DNA of 6,757 bases from positions 1 to 6,757 of the forward strand of contig CAZMCT010000160.1 of NCBI GenBank assembly GCA_964564785.1, in the 5' to 3' direction. Positions 1 through 5,404 of this stretch are shown piece after piece. A program made the translations under genes and the position numbers. The DNA comes from CAZMCT01 sp964564785. GTDB taxonomy: Bacteria > Planctomycetota > Phycisphaerae > UBA1845 > Fen-1342. Position 1 is the stretch's first letter, and every line of letters starts with the position of its first letter. The notes under the pieces are model-generated. The model searched no databases and was not told the DNA's origin. It saw nothing but the letters and a program-made list of their open reading frames with translations.

Positions 1-7
1 CGTTGCG

Positions 8-108
8 ACAGTCACATCAGTTCGCTGCTTTTCGCCGGGAATCCACTCGGGGGGCTGGAATTCTGCGATTTCTCAGCGGAATCTGCGGCAGGTCCGAGTG
101 CGCTCTCG
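8..108. repeat. Imperfect direct repeat, copy 1 (left edge)
   Basis: This segment aligns by eye with 629-753. Colinear matching blocks are: ACAG.CACAT.AGT.CGCT (8-26 vs 629-646); TTTTC then CGGGAA (29-41 vs 649-659); GGAATTC (57-63 vs 679-685); CAGGTCCGAGT (89-99 vs 711-721, the same 32-nt offset from GGAATTC); and GAG.GCGCTCTCG (96-108 vs 741-753, after about 20 extra bases in copy 2). Between the blocks the copies have diverged. This copy covers the 3' tail of the 121-aa gene and would lie just upstream of any next leftward gene beyond the window. Confidence 0.6.
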
Positions 109-377
109 GGGGCGGCGGGAACCCGCATTTCCCCCGCGTTCAGCATGGCGACCAGCGCGTCCAGCCCGGCGCCGCGGTCATGGGCGCCATCCTGGTAGCC
201 CTGCACGTAGGCCTGCAGCAGCGCGCGGCGGACCTGCGGCCCGTAGACCTCGTGGAAGTCGAGCCGGTCCAGGCCGCGGCGCTCGAGCGTCTCGATCCCG
301 AGGCGGCCCTGGGCGATGCCGAGCAGCAGCGCGTCCAGGCGGGCACTGTCGATCGTCTTGGATTTGCGCGTCTTCAT
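12..377 (-). CDS. DUF6900-like small protein (121 aa)
   Basis: Function is unknown. Residues about 13-64 match, from memory, the pattern of DUF6900: a helix with LLLGIAQGRLGIETLERR, then the signature LDFHEV at about 39-44, then a helix with RRALLQAYVQGYQDG. A second short hydrophobic helix (GLDALVAMLN, about 71-80) follows. From about residue 85 the tail is rich in Ala, Pro and Ser and is probably disordered; this tail overlaps a diverged DNA repeat, so its sequence may be constrained as DNA rather than protein. The ATG at 375-377 is chosen because GGAG (CTCC at 386-389 on the plus strand) lies 8 nt upstream. Only 18 nt separate it from the stop of the 66-aa gene upstream, so the two are likely one leftward operon, opposite to the packaging genes. 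This fits an accessory or early-region gene pair rather than virion genes. The reading frame is convincing; the family assignment is by eye. Confidence 0.8.
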   Translation of the reverse strand: MKTRKSKTIDSARLDALLLGIAQGRLGIETLERRGLDRLDFHEVYGPQVRRALLQAYVQGYQDGAHDRGAGLDALVAMLNAGEMRVPAAPESALGPAADSAEKSQNSSPPSGFPAKSSELM

Positions 378-395
378 CGTGGTAGCTCCGTGTCT

Positions 396-596
396 TCAGG
401 CCTGCGTCGGGACGAACAGCTCGCCGACCTCCCAGATCTCGCGGCCGGAGGCGGTGTCGACCAGGTACGACCAGGCGTCGACGCCGTTGCGGCGGAAGGT
501 GCAGACTCGGACGATCTGGCCGGGCTCGCCGTCTTCGCGGCTGACCACCAGGGTCCTGGGCGTCAGGCGGCGGTTCGTTTTCGTGGTCGCGTTCAT
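396..596 (-). CDS. Hypothetical 66-aa protein, first gene of the leftward cassette
   Basis: I do not recognise this protein. It has a basic N-terminus (TKTNRRLTPRT) followed by alternating hydrophobic/polar segments such as IVRVCTFRRN, AWSYLVD and IWEVGELFVP. These suggest a small beta-rich, possibly SH3-like barrel fold; that fold is inference only. No membrane segment, signal peptide or metal-binding cysteine pair is present (one Cys, at residue 32). The ATG at 594-596 is preferred because GGAG sits 8 nt upstream (CTCC at 605-608 on the plus strand), the same geometry as in the next gene. The frame could extend upstream to a TTG at 663-665 (89 aa). However, the extension lies in a leader whose second copy near position 20 meets a stop almost at once, which argues against coding. 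A hairpin lies 5 nt upstream of the ribosome-binding site and could affect initiation. Confidence 0.7.
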   Translation of the reverse strand: MNATTKTNRRLTPRTLVVSREDGEPGQIVRVCTFRRNGVDAWSYLVDTASGREIWEVGELFVPTQA

Positions 597-613
597 CGTC
601 GTTTCTCCATCGC

Positions 614-630
614 GTACGCCCCATGCGTAC
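614..630 (-). promoter_or_regulatory. Hairpin just upstream of the ribosome-binding site of the 66-aa gene
   Basis: GTACGC at 614-619 and GCGTAC at 625-630 form a perfect 6-bp stem around a 5-nt loop. In the leftward transcript the hairpin ends 5 nt before the GGAG ribosome-binding site, so it could modulate translation. It may simply be chance. Confidence 0.3.
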
Positions 631-753
631 AGACACATGAGTCGCTCGTTTTCCGGGAAAAGCAAGGCGATGTAGCGAGGAATTCGAGAGATTCTTGCAT
701 GTCTTGGCGCCAGGTCCGAGTCGGCCGTCCGCCGGGCCCTGAGAGCGCTCTCG
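629..753. repeat. Imperfect direct repeat, copy 2 (leader of the leftward cassette)
   Basis: This is the partner of the repeat at 8-108, in the same orientation. It occupies most of the non-coding stretch between the divergent promoters and the 66-aa gene, ending 33 nt before that gene's ATG on the minus strand. It holds a near-palindrome (TTTTCC at 649-654 and GGAAAA at 656-661) and a perfect palindrome at 741-752. Its placement as a 5' leader suggests a conserved regulatory or promoter segment reused before leftward genes; that role is inferred. Confidence 0.6.
741..752. promoter_or_regulatory. Perfect 12-bp palindrome, operator candidate
   Basis: GAGAGCGCTCTC equals its own reverse complement. 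It lies in the divergent region, on the cassette side of the leftward promoter-like motif at 785-796. A 12-of-13 match occurs at 96-108 in repeat copy 1 (GAGTGCGCTCTCG). A dimeric repressor could bind such a site, but no regulator gene is in view. Confidence 0.35.
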
Positions 754-774
754 CCCGCGCCGCGGCGGCCTGGA

Positions 775-796
775 CCGGTTACTCGTTACATACGCC
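775..796 (-). promoter_or_regulatory. Leftward promoter-like motif shared with the tRNA upstream region
   Basis: Read on the minus strand, 785-796 is GGCGTATGTAAC, identical to 3611-3622 on the plus strand. About 18 of 22 bases match when the comparison runs on to 775 (and 3632). TATGTA (787-792) could act as a -10 element driving the leftward cassette, with a start site near 780. No recognisable -35 hexamer stands 16-18 bp upstream. It could instead be a protein-binding site. In both places it points toward the nearest downstream gene. Confidence 0.4.
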
Positions 797-803
797 GCCC
801 CGG

Positions 804-831
804 GGCCGCCCTGCCGGGCCCGGGGGCGGCC
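804..831. promoter_or_regulatory. GC-rich stem-loop before the small terminase gene
   Basis: GGCCGCCC (804-811) and GGGCGGCC (824-831) form a perfect 8-bp stem with a 12-nt loop that is itself palindromic (CCGGGCCCGG). No T-run follows on either strand, and the flanking genes diverge, so an intrinsic terminator is unlikely. In the rightward transcript it would sit 6 nt before the GGGAGG ribosome-binding site at 838-843. Confidence 0.35.
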
Positions 832-850
832 GTGGGCGGGAGGCGGCGTG

Positions 851-1060
851 ATGGCCGGCGCCGACGCCAAGCTGAACCCCATGGCGCTCCCCGTGGCGGA
901 GGCGGCCCGGCTGCTCTCCGCGGTGGGCGGCCAGGCCGTCACGGTCGAGATGCTGCAGGCCGATGTCGCGGCCGGCGCGCCCACCAACGCCGACGGCACG
1001 CTCAACTTGGTCGCGTACGCAGCGTGGCTCGTACGGGAGATGACGTCTGGTGCCGATTGA
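851..1060 (+). CDS. Putative terminase small subunit, Nu1-like winged helix (69 aa)
   Basis: The candidate small terminase subunit would bind the packaging site on phage DNA and position the large subunit. Residues about 14-63 have the Nu1-type winged-helix layout: a first helix (VAEAARLLSAV), a VTVEMLQADVAAG helix, a wing-like turn GAPTNADG (about 42-49), then LNLVAYAAWLVRE. Lambda Nu1 shows a comparable order, with a G-x-P wing and a terminal aromatic helix, but is much longer; here no C-terminal oligomerisation region is present. The ATG at 851 has GGGAGG (838-843) 7 nt upstream; the in-frame GTG at 848 would leave only 4 nt. It overlaps the large terminase start by 11 bp, so the two are probably translationally coupled. 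The same layout recurs at the N-terminus of that protein. Position and fold pattern support the call; direct family membership is uncertain. Confidence 0.6.
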   Translation: MAGADAKLNPMALPVAEAARLLSAVGGQAVTVEMLQADVAAGAPTNADGTLNLVAYAAWLVREMTSGAD

Positions 1061-3353
1061 CCCGCGCAAACTGAAGCCGACCGAGCTCGTGCGGCTGCTC
1101 AACAGCACGCCGCTGGGCGAGGTGATCTCCGAGCGGCAACTGCACCGCCATCGCTCGCGCGCGGGGTTCCGCATCGGCGACGGGCGGACGGTGGACCTGC
1201 TGCGTTACGTCGCGTGGCTGGTCATCGAGCGGCACCGGCCGAAGCCCGAGCCGACCGGGCTGACCGGCTACGAGGCCCACAAGGAGCGGGCGGCGCAGCG
1301 TAACCGCGAGATGGCGCTGCTCGGCCGCGACATCGCGACAGGTGAGTGGGTGCATCCGCCACGCAATGCGGAGCAGCGCGAGCGAGCCGAGCGCGACTTC
1401 CGCTTCTTCTGCGAGCAGTACTTCCCGCAGACGTTCCACCTGCCGTGGTCGGACGACCACCTGAAGGTCATCGCCAAGATCGAGCAGGCGGTGCTGGAAG
1501 GCGGGCTGTTCGCGATGGCCATGCCGCGCGGGTCGGGCAAGACGTCCCTGTGCGAGGTCGCCTGTCTGTGGGCACTGGTATACGGGCACCGGGAGTTCGT
1601 GGCGCTGATTGGCAGTGACGAGGAGCACGCCGCCAGCATGCTCGACTCGATCAAGGTGGAGCTGGAGACGAACGAGCTGCTCGAGGACGATTTCAGCGAG
1701 GTCGTGGGGCCGGTGCGGGCGCTGGAGGGCATTCATCAACGCGCTGCGGGTCAGCTCTATCAGGGGAAGCAGACGCATATCGGCTGGACAGCACGCGAGA
1801 TCGTCCTGCCCACATTGCCGCCGCTGGAGTGGCTGGGCAACCACTCGCCCAAGTCGAACGGCGCGATCATCAAGGTCGCCGGCATCACGGGGCGCATCCG
1901 CGGCATGAAGCACAAGCGGGCGGACGGCAGCAGCGTCCGGCCATCGCTCGTGCTGATCGACGATCCGCAGACGGATGAGTCGGCCCGCTCGCCGTCGCAG
2001 TGCATGACGCGGGAGCGCATCCTGTCGGGCGCGATCCTGGGCCTCGCCGGCCCGGGGCGGAAGATCGCCGGGCTGATGGCGCTGACCGTTGTGCGGCCAG
2101 ACGACCTGGCCGATCGTATCCTCGACCGGGAGAAGCATCCGCAGTGGCAGGGCGAACGCACGAAGATGGTCTACGCGTTCCCGGCCAACGAAGCGCTGTG
2201 GGCCCGGTACGCCGAATTGTGGCGGCTGGGCATGCAGGCCGACCGCGGGATCGCTGACGCCACCGCGTTCTACCGCGCGAATCGGGAGGCGATGGACGCG
2301 GGCGCCGTGGTCGCCTGGCCGAAGCGGCACCATCCTGATGAGCTGTCCGCCATCCAGCACGCGATGAACCTCAAGCTCGACCGGGGGGAAGCGGCGTTCT
2401 GGGCTGAGTACCAGAACGAGCCGCTGCCCGAGGAGCAGGTCGATGACGAGTTGCTCACGGTCGACCAGATCATGGCCAAGGTCAACGGCCACCGGCGCGG
2501 CGAGGCTCCGCTGGCAGCCACGCACGTGACGATGTTCGTCGACGTGCAAGCCAAGGCCCTCTTTTGGCTCGTCGCCGCGTGGGAGGACGATTTCACGGGC
2601 TACGTGCTGGACTACGGCACCGAGCCGGATCAGAAGGCGGAGTATTTCACGCTGCGTGACATTCGGCGCACGCTGTCGGCCGCTGCACCGCGGGCCGGGA
2701 TCGAGGGGGCGATTTACGCGGGACTGGAACGGTTGACGGAACGCGCGCTCGGGCGCGAGTGGCAGCGCGACGATGGGGCGCAGGTGCGGATCGACCGCTG
2801 CCTGATCGACGCGAACTGGGGCCAGTCGTCCGACGTGGTGTACCAGTTCTGCCGGCAGAGCAAGTTCGCCGGCGTGGTGATGCCCAGCCACGGCCGGTAT
2901 GTCGGCGCGTCGTCGATCCCGTTCGCCGACTACAAGCGCAAGCGCGGCGACCGCGTCGGACTGAATTGGCGTGTGCCGGTGACGACTGGGCGGCGCACCG
3001 TCCGGCACGTCGTGTTCGACACGAACTATTGGAAGTCGTTCATCCAGGCCCGCTTGGCCGTGCCGATGGGTGATCCGGGCTGTCTGTCGCTGTTCGGTCG
3101 TCAGCCGGAGCGTCACCGCCTGCTCGCTGACCACCTGACCAGCGAGTACCGCGTCAAGACCGCGGGCCGGGGCCGGACCGTCGACGAGTGGAAGCTGCGC
3201 GTCGACGGTCTCGACAACCACTGGCTGGATTGCCTGGTCGGCTGCGCCGTGGCGGCTTCGATGGGCGGCGCCGCTCCGCCCGGGCTGGTAGGCGACACAC
3301 CGAAGGCCCGCCCGGCCGTGCGGCTCTCGGAATTGCGGAGATCCCGGCGATGA
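1050..3353 (+). CDS. Terminase large subunit, GpA-like, with N-terminal winged-helix extension (767 aa)
   Basis: This is the ATP-driven motor and endonuclease that cuts concatemeric phage DNA and pumps it through the portal. Residues about 8-60 form a winged-helix-like segment resembling the upstream small protein. The ATPase follows: Walker A PRGSGKTS at 159-166, and Walker B VLIDD at 301-305 after a hydrophobic strand. The RNase H-like nuclease has an acidic residue in MFVDV (D498), another in LIDAN (D587), and a terminal NHWLDC motif (D727), the spacing expected of the GpA (lambda) type. At 767 aa it is longer than lambda gpA (about 641), and the added length includes the N-terminal module. 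The start is GTG at 1050, with GGGAG at 1035-1039 ten nt upstream. The stop overlaps the next gene as ATGA. The antisense 739-aa frame over this gene is a GC shadow. Large-terminase identity is firm; the exact subfamily is less so. Confidence 0.96.
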   Translation: MPIDPRKLKPTELVRLLNSTPLGEVISERQLHRHRSRAGFRIGDGRTVDLLRYVAWLVIERHRPKPEPTGLTGYEAHKERAAQRNREMALLGRDIATGEWVHPPRNAEQRERAERDFRFFCEQYFPQTFHLPWSDDHLKVIAKIEQAVLEGGLFAMAMPRGSGKTSLCEVACLWALVYGHREFVALIGSDEEHAASMLDSIKVELETNELLEDDFSEVVGPVRALEGIHQRAAGQLYQGKQTHIGWTAREIVLPTLPPLEWLGNHSPKSNGAIIKVAGITGRIRGMKHKRADGSSVRPSLVLIDDPQTDESARSPSQCMTRERILSGAILGLAGPGRKIAGLMALTVVRPDDLADRILDREKHPQWQGERTKMVYAFPANEALWARYAELWRLGMQADRGIADATAFYRANREAMDAGAVVAWPKRHHPDELSAIQHAMNLKLDRGEAAFWAEYQNEPLPEEQVDDELLTVDQIMAKVNGHRRGEAPLAATHVTMFVDVQAKALFWLVAAWEDDFTGYVLDYGTEPDQKAEYFTLRDIRRTLSAAAPRAGIEGAIYAGLERLTERALGREWQRDDGAQVRIDRCLIDANWGQSSDVVYQFCRQSKFAGVVMPSHGRYVGASSIPFADYKRKRGDRVGLNWRVPVTTGRRTVRHVVFDTNYWKSFIQARLAVPMGDPGCLSLFGRQPERHRLLADHLTSEYRVKTAGRGRTVDEWKLRVDGLDNHWLDCLVGCAVAASMGGAAPPGLVGDTPKARPAVRLSELRRSRR

Positions 3354-3532
3354 AGGCCTCGCCGAAGTCGAGCGCTGGGCAGGCCCCGCGCGGGCTCGAG
3401 TGCCCGCGCTGCGGGTGCCGGCACTTTCGAGTGGTCTACACGCGCGCTGCCCAAGGGGGCCGCATCATGCGGCGCCGGGAATGCCGACACTGTGGGCGCC
3501 GCATAACCACCTCCGAACGCGTCGGCATTTAG
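3350..3532 (+). CDS. NrdR-type zinc-ribbon protein (60 aa)
   Basis: A four-cysteine zinc ribbon fills residues 18-57: CPRCG (C18, C21), then VVYTR, then RRRECRHCGRR (C45, C48), ending TTSER. This closely follows the N-terminal zinc ribbon of the ribonucleotide-reductase repressor NrdR (CPxCG, a V-x-S/T-R strand, RRRxCxxCGxRFTTxE). The ATP-cone domain that senses nucleotides in NrdR is absent, so it cannot be a complete NrdR. It probably binds nucleic acid; a small late-gene activator comparable in role to Ogr-type phage zinc fingers, or a packaging accessory factor, are possibilities. The ATG overlaps the terminase stop (ATGA), with GGAG at 3337-3340 nine nt upstream, indicating coupled expression. 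The first 17 residues are basic and probably flexible. The zinc ribbon is clear; the role is unknown. Confidence 0.85.
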   Translation: MKASPKSSAGQAPRGLECPRCGCRHFRVVYTRAAQGGRIMRRRECRHCGRRITTSERVGI

Positions 3533-3536
3533 TCCG

Positions 3537-3563
3537 TCCACCGTCGCCATGTCTACCGGTGGA
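3537..3563 (+). terminator. Weak stem-loop after the zinc-ribbon gene
   Basis: TCCACCG (3537-3543) pairs with CGGTGGA (3557-3563) as a 7-bp stem with a 13-nt loop, starting 4 nt after the stop codon. There is no T-run after it, so if it ends transcription it is not a standard intrinsic terminator. It could equally be a processing or attenuation element ahead of the tRNA, or chance. Confidence 0.25.
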
Positions 3564-3590
3564 ACAATTCCCGTGGTCGGCAGCCTCCGT

Positions 3591-3622
3591 CCGACAGCCC
3601 GGTTCCGCGTGGCGTATGTAAC
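3591..3622 (+). promoter_or_regulatory. Candidate promoter for the tRNA and head genes
   Basis: CCGACA (3591-3596, matching the GACA of a -35 box) and TATGTA (3615-3620) are 18 bp apart. A start site about 7 nt downstream would fall at 3627, the first base of the tRNA. The -10 part lies inside GGCGTATGTAAC (3611-3622), also found reversed at 785-796. The hexamers are imperfect, and promoter consensus in the probable host group is not well known to me. Confidence 0.4.
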
Positions 3623-3626
3623 CCGT

Positions 3627-3697
3627 AGCGGGATGGTGTAACGGCAACATGCCGGCTTCATGCGCCGGCGCTGCGGGTTCAAGTCCCGCTCCCGCAA
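3627..3697 (+). tRNA. tRNA with CAT anticodon (Met, or Ile2 if modified)
   Basis: A full cloverleaf folds by eye. The acceptor stem has six pairs (3628-3633 with 3690-3695), and an A-A mismatch at the first position (3627/3696). The D arm is GTGT/ACAT (3636-3639 with 3647-3650), with a loop containing GG. The anticodon stem is CCGGC/GCCGG (3652-3656 with 3664-3668), with loop TTCATGC and anticodon CAT at 3659-3661. The T stem is GCGGG/CCCGC (3673-3677 with 3685-3689), with loop TTCAAGT fitting the TTCRANY rule. The 3' CCA is not encoded. The anticodon stem lacks the three G-C pairs typical of initiator tRNA, so elongator Met is likelier; Ile2 with a lysidine-modified C cannot be excluded. It lies between the zinc-ribbon and gpW-like genes, ending 13 nt before the next ATG. 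Confidence 0.88.
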
Positions 3698-3710
3698 GTT
3701 GGAGCACGCG

Positions 3711-3905
3711 ATGCCTGAGGAAATCGCCAACGCGATCCACGAGGCGGCCCAGCAGCCAGCCGAGGTGTCGGTCGACGGTCAGACGGTCAAGCAGCAGCCG
3801 CTACGCGACCAGATCGAGGCGGATCGGTACCTCGCCAGCAAGGACGCGGCCAAACAGGGCCTCGGCGTGCGGATGACGAAGGTCGTGCCCCCCGGAGCGG
3901 TGTGA
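3711..3905 (+). CDS. Small head-tail joining (gpW-like) candidate (64 aa)
   Basis: The protein is short and charged: an N-terminal amphipathic helix (EEIANAIHEAAQQ), a beta-hairpin-like stretch VSVDGQTVKQQPLRDQIEADRYL (residues about 19-41), a Lys/Ala helix, then a basic strand VRMTKVVPPG at the end. Lambda gpW (68 aa) has the same order: helix, DG-centred hairpin, a leucine/isoleucine helix that begins near a Ser/Pro and Leu, and a basic tail. It also lies near the large terminase and portal genes as gpW does, where it would help stabilise packaged DNA and build the tail-binding surface. The ATG at 3711 is chosen because GGAG (3701-3704) is 6 nt upstream; upstream in-frame starts lie inside the tRNA. 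The stop overlaps the portal start (GTGA). The gene is well supported; the function rests on size, pattern and position. Confidence 0.7.
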   Translation: MPEEIANAIHEAAQQPAEVSVDGQTVKQQPLRDQIEADRYLASKDAAKQGLGVRMTKVVPPGAV

Positions 3906-5404
3906 CGTTGTTCCAGTGGTTGCGACAGCTTGGTGCGCGGAAGACCCAGGGCGCCACGGCGCCCCGCGGCCGTCTGCTCGTCGTGCGCGGCAAGTATGAT
4001 GCCGCCCAGACCACGCCCGAAAACCGCCGCCATTGGGCAAACGCCGACCACCTTTCTGCCGACGCGGCCATGGGCGCGGACGTGCGGCGAGTGCTCCGTA
4101 GCCGCGCCCGCTACGAGGTCGCCAACAACAGCTATGCCAAGGGCATCGTCGCCACGCTGGCGAACTACGTCGTCGGCACCGGCCCGCGGCTCCAGATGCT
4201 CACCGACGATCCCGAAGCCAACCGCCTGATCGAGCACGAGTTCAGCCGCTGGGCCAAGTCGATCGCCTTGCCGCACAAATTGCGGACCATGCGTGTGGCG
4301 CAGTGCGAGAGCGGCGAGTGCTTTGGCCTGCTGACCAGCAACCCGCGCATCGCCGCGCCGGTGCAACTCGACCTGCGGCTGATCGAGGCCGACCAGGTCG
4401 CGACACCGTTCGGCGCGCTGCCCCCCGAGGAGCGGGCCGTCGACGGCATTGTCTTCGACGGCTTCGGCAACCCCATCGCCTACTACGTCCTGCGACGCCA
4501 CCCGGGCGACCCACGCGCGTGGCGTGCGGGCCCCGACGCCTACGACCTCATGCCGATCGAGTCGGTCGTGCACCTGTTCCGGGCCGAGCGCCCGGGCCAG
4601 AGCCGCGGCATCCCCGAGATCACCAGTTCATTGTCGCTGTTCGCGACGCTGCGGCGCTACACGCTCGCCGTGCTCGGCGCCGCCGAGCAGGCCGCGCTGC
4701 CCAGCGGCGTGATCTACACCGACGCGCCCGCCGACGCGGAGGCCGCCAGCGTCGAGCCGATGGACACGGTCGAGATGGACCGCGGCACCTGGATGACCAT
4801 GCCGTACGGCTGGAAGATCGGCCAGGTCAAAGCCGAGCAGCCGACCACGGTGTACGGCGACTTCAAGCACGAGGTGATCAACGAGATCGCGCGCTGCCTG
4901 AACATGCCGTTCAACATCGCCGCCGGTAACAGCTCGGGCTACAACTACGCCTCGGGGCGGCTCGACCACCAGGCCTTCTTCAAGGCCATCCGCATCGACC
5001 AGCACTACCTCGGCGACATGGTCCTCGACCGGCTGCTGAAAGCGTGGCTCGACGAGGCCGTGCTCATCGAAGGCTACCTGCCGCAGTGGCTGCGGCAACT
5101 CGGCGTCGACCTGCCGCACCAGTGGTTCTGGGACGGCTTCGAACACGTCGATCCCCAGAAGGAAGCCGGCGCGCAGGCCACCCGGCTGCAGAGCAACACC
5201 ACCACGCTGGCGGCTGAGTTCGCGAAGGCCGGGCTCGATTGGGAGTCCGAGCTCCGCCAGCGCGCCCGTGAAGTGGCGCTGATGCGCGAGCTGGGACTGA
5301 CCAGCGCCACTGCCGCGCCGGCTACGCCACCCACCGCAGATGAACCTGAGGATGAGGAGGATGACGATGTCACGGAAGACGTCGACGCCCACGCCCGCGC
5401 GTGA
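3902..5404 (+). CDS. Portal protein, lambda gpB family (500 aa)
   Basis: The portal forms the dodecameric ring at one capsid vertex through which DNA enters and leaves, docking the terminase and later the connector. The sequence shows the family landmarks in order: ARYEVANNSYAKGIVATLANYVVGTGPR near 69-96, ESGECFGLL near 136-144, DLRLIEADQV near 157-166, DGIVFDGFGNPIAYYV near 181-196, the VVHLFRAERPGQSRGIPEI block near 222-240, the NMPFNIAAGNSSGYNYASGR clip/stem region near 334-353, and WFWDGFEHVDPQKEAGA near 408-424. Length is close to lambda gpB (533 aa). The last 25 residues or so are a strongly acidic tail. The start is GTG at 3902, overlapping the previous stop; GGAG at 3894-3897 is only 4 nt upstream, so TTG at 3908 is an alternative. 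No portal self-cleavage or ClpP-like domain is included; the protease is in the next gene. Confidence 0.95.
   Translation: MTLFQWLRQLGARKTQGATAPRGRLLVVRGKYDAAQTTPENRRHWANADHLSADAAMGADVRRVLRSRARYEVANNSYAKGIVATLANYVVGTGPRLQMLTDDPEANRLIEHEFSRWAKSIALPHKLRTMRVAQCESGECFGLLTSNPRIAAPVQLDLRLIEADQVATPFGALPPEERAVDGIVFDGFGNPIAYYVLRRHPGDPRAWRAGPDAYDLMPIESVVHLFRAERPGQSRGIPEITSSLSLFATLRRYTLAVLGAAEQAALPSGVIYTDAPADAEAASVEPMDTVEMDRGTWMTMPYGWKIGQVKAEQPTTVYGDFKHEVINEIARCLNMPFNIAAGNSSGYNYASGRLDHQAFFKAIRIDQHYLGDMVLDRLLKAWLDEAVLIEGYLPQWLRQLGVDLPHQWFWDGFEHVDPQKEAGAQATRLQSNTTTLAAEFAKAGLDWESELRQRAREVALMRELGLTSATAAPATPPTADEPEDEEDDDVTEDVDAHARA
5355..5360 (+). promoter_or_regulatory. Strong ribosome-binding site that sets the protease-capsid start
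   Basis: AGGAGG lies 6 nt before ATG 5367, inside codons for the acidic tail of the portal. An in-frame ATG at 5361 directly abuts the site and is too close, so 5367 is chosen. This places the true start 38 bp inside the portal gene rather than at the GTG at 5401. Confidence 0.8.

Noticed and set aside
3..851. A 282-codon plus-strand frame over the left end
   Set aside because: Antisense to two minus-strand genes with good ribosome-binding sites; composition is shadow-like.
178..1005. A 275-codon minus-strand frame crossing the divergent region
   Set aside because: It runs out of frame through both minus-strand genes and antisense to the small terminase gene. No ribosome-binding site or domain is seen. 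The LGP..NSS..FP.K resemblance is better explained by the DNA repeat.
1002..3221. A 739-codon open frame on the minus strand opposite the large terminase
   Set aside because: It is fully antisense to a gene with clear ATPase and nuclease motifs. Its product is Arg/Leu/Pro/His-rich with no recognisable domain, as expected from GC-rich codon shadowing.
3627..3697. The tRNA as a prophage attachment site
   Set aside because: It lies inside the head-gene run with no integrase nearby and no second copy of its 3' end in the window.
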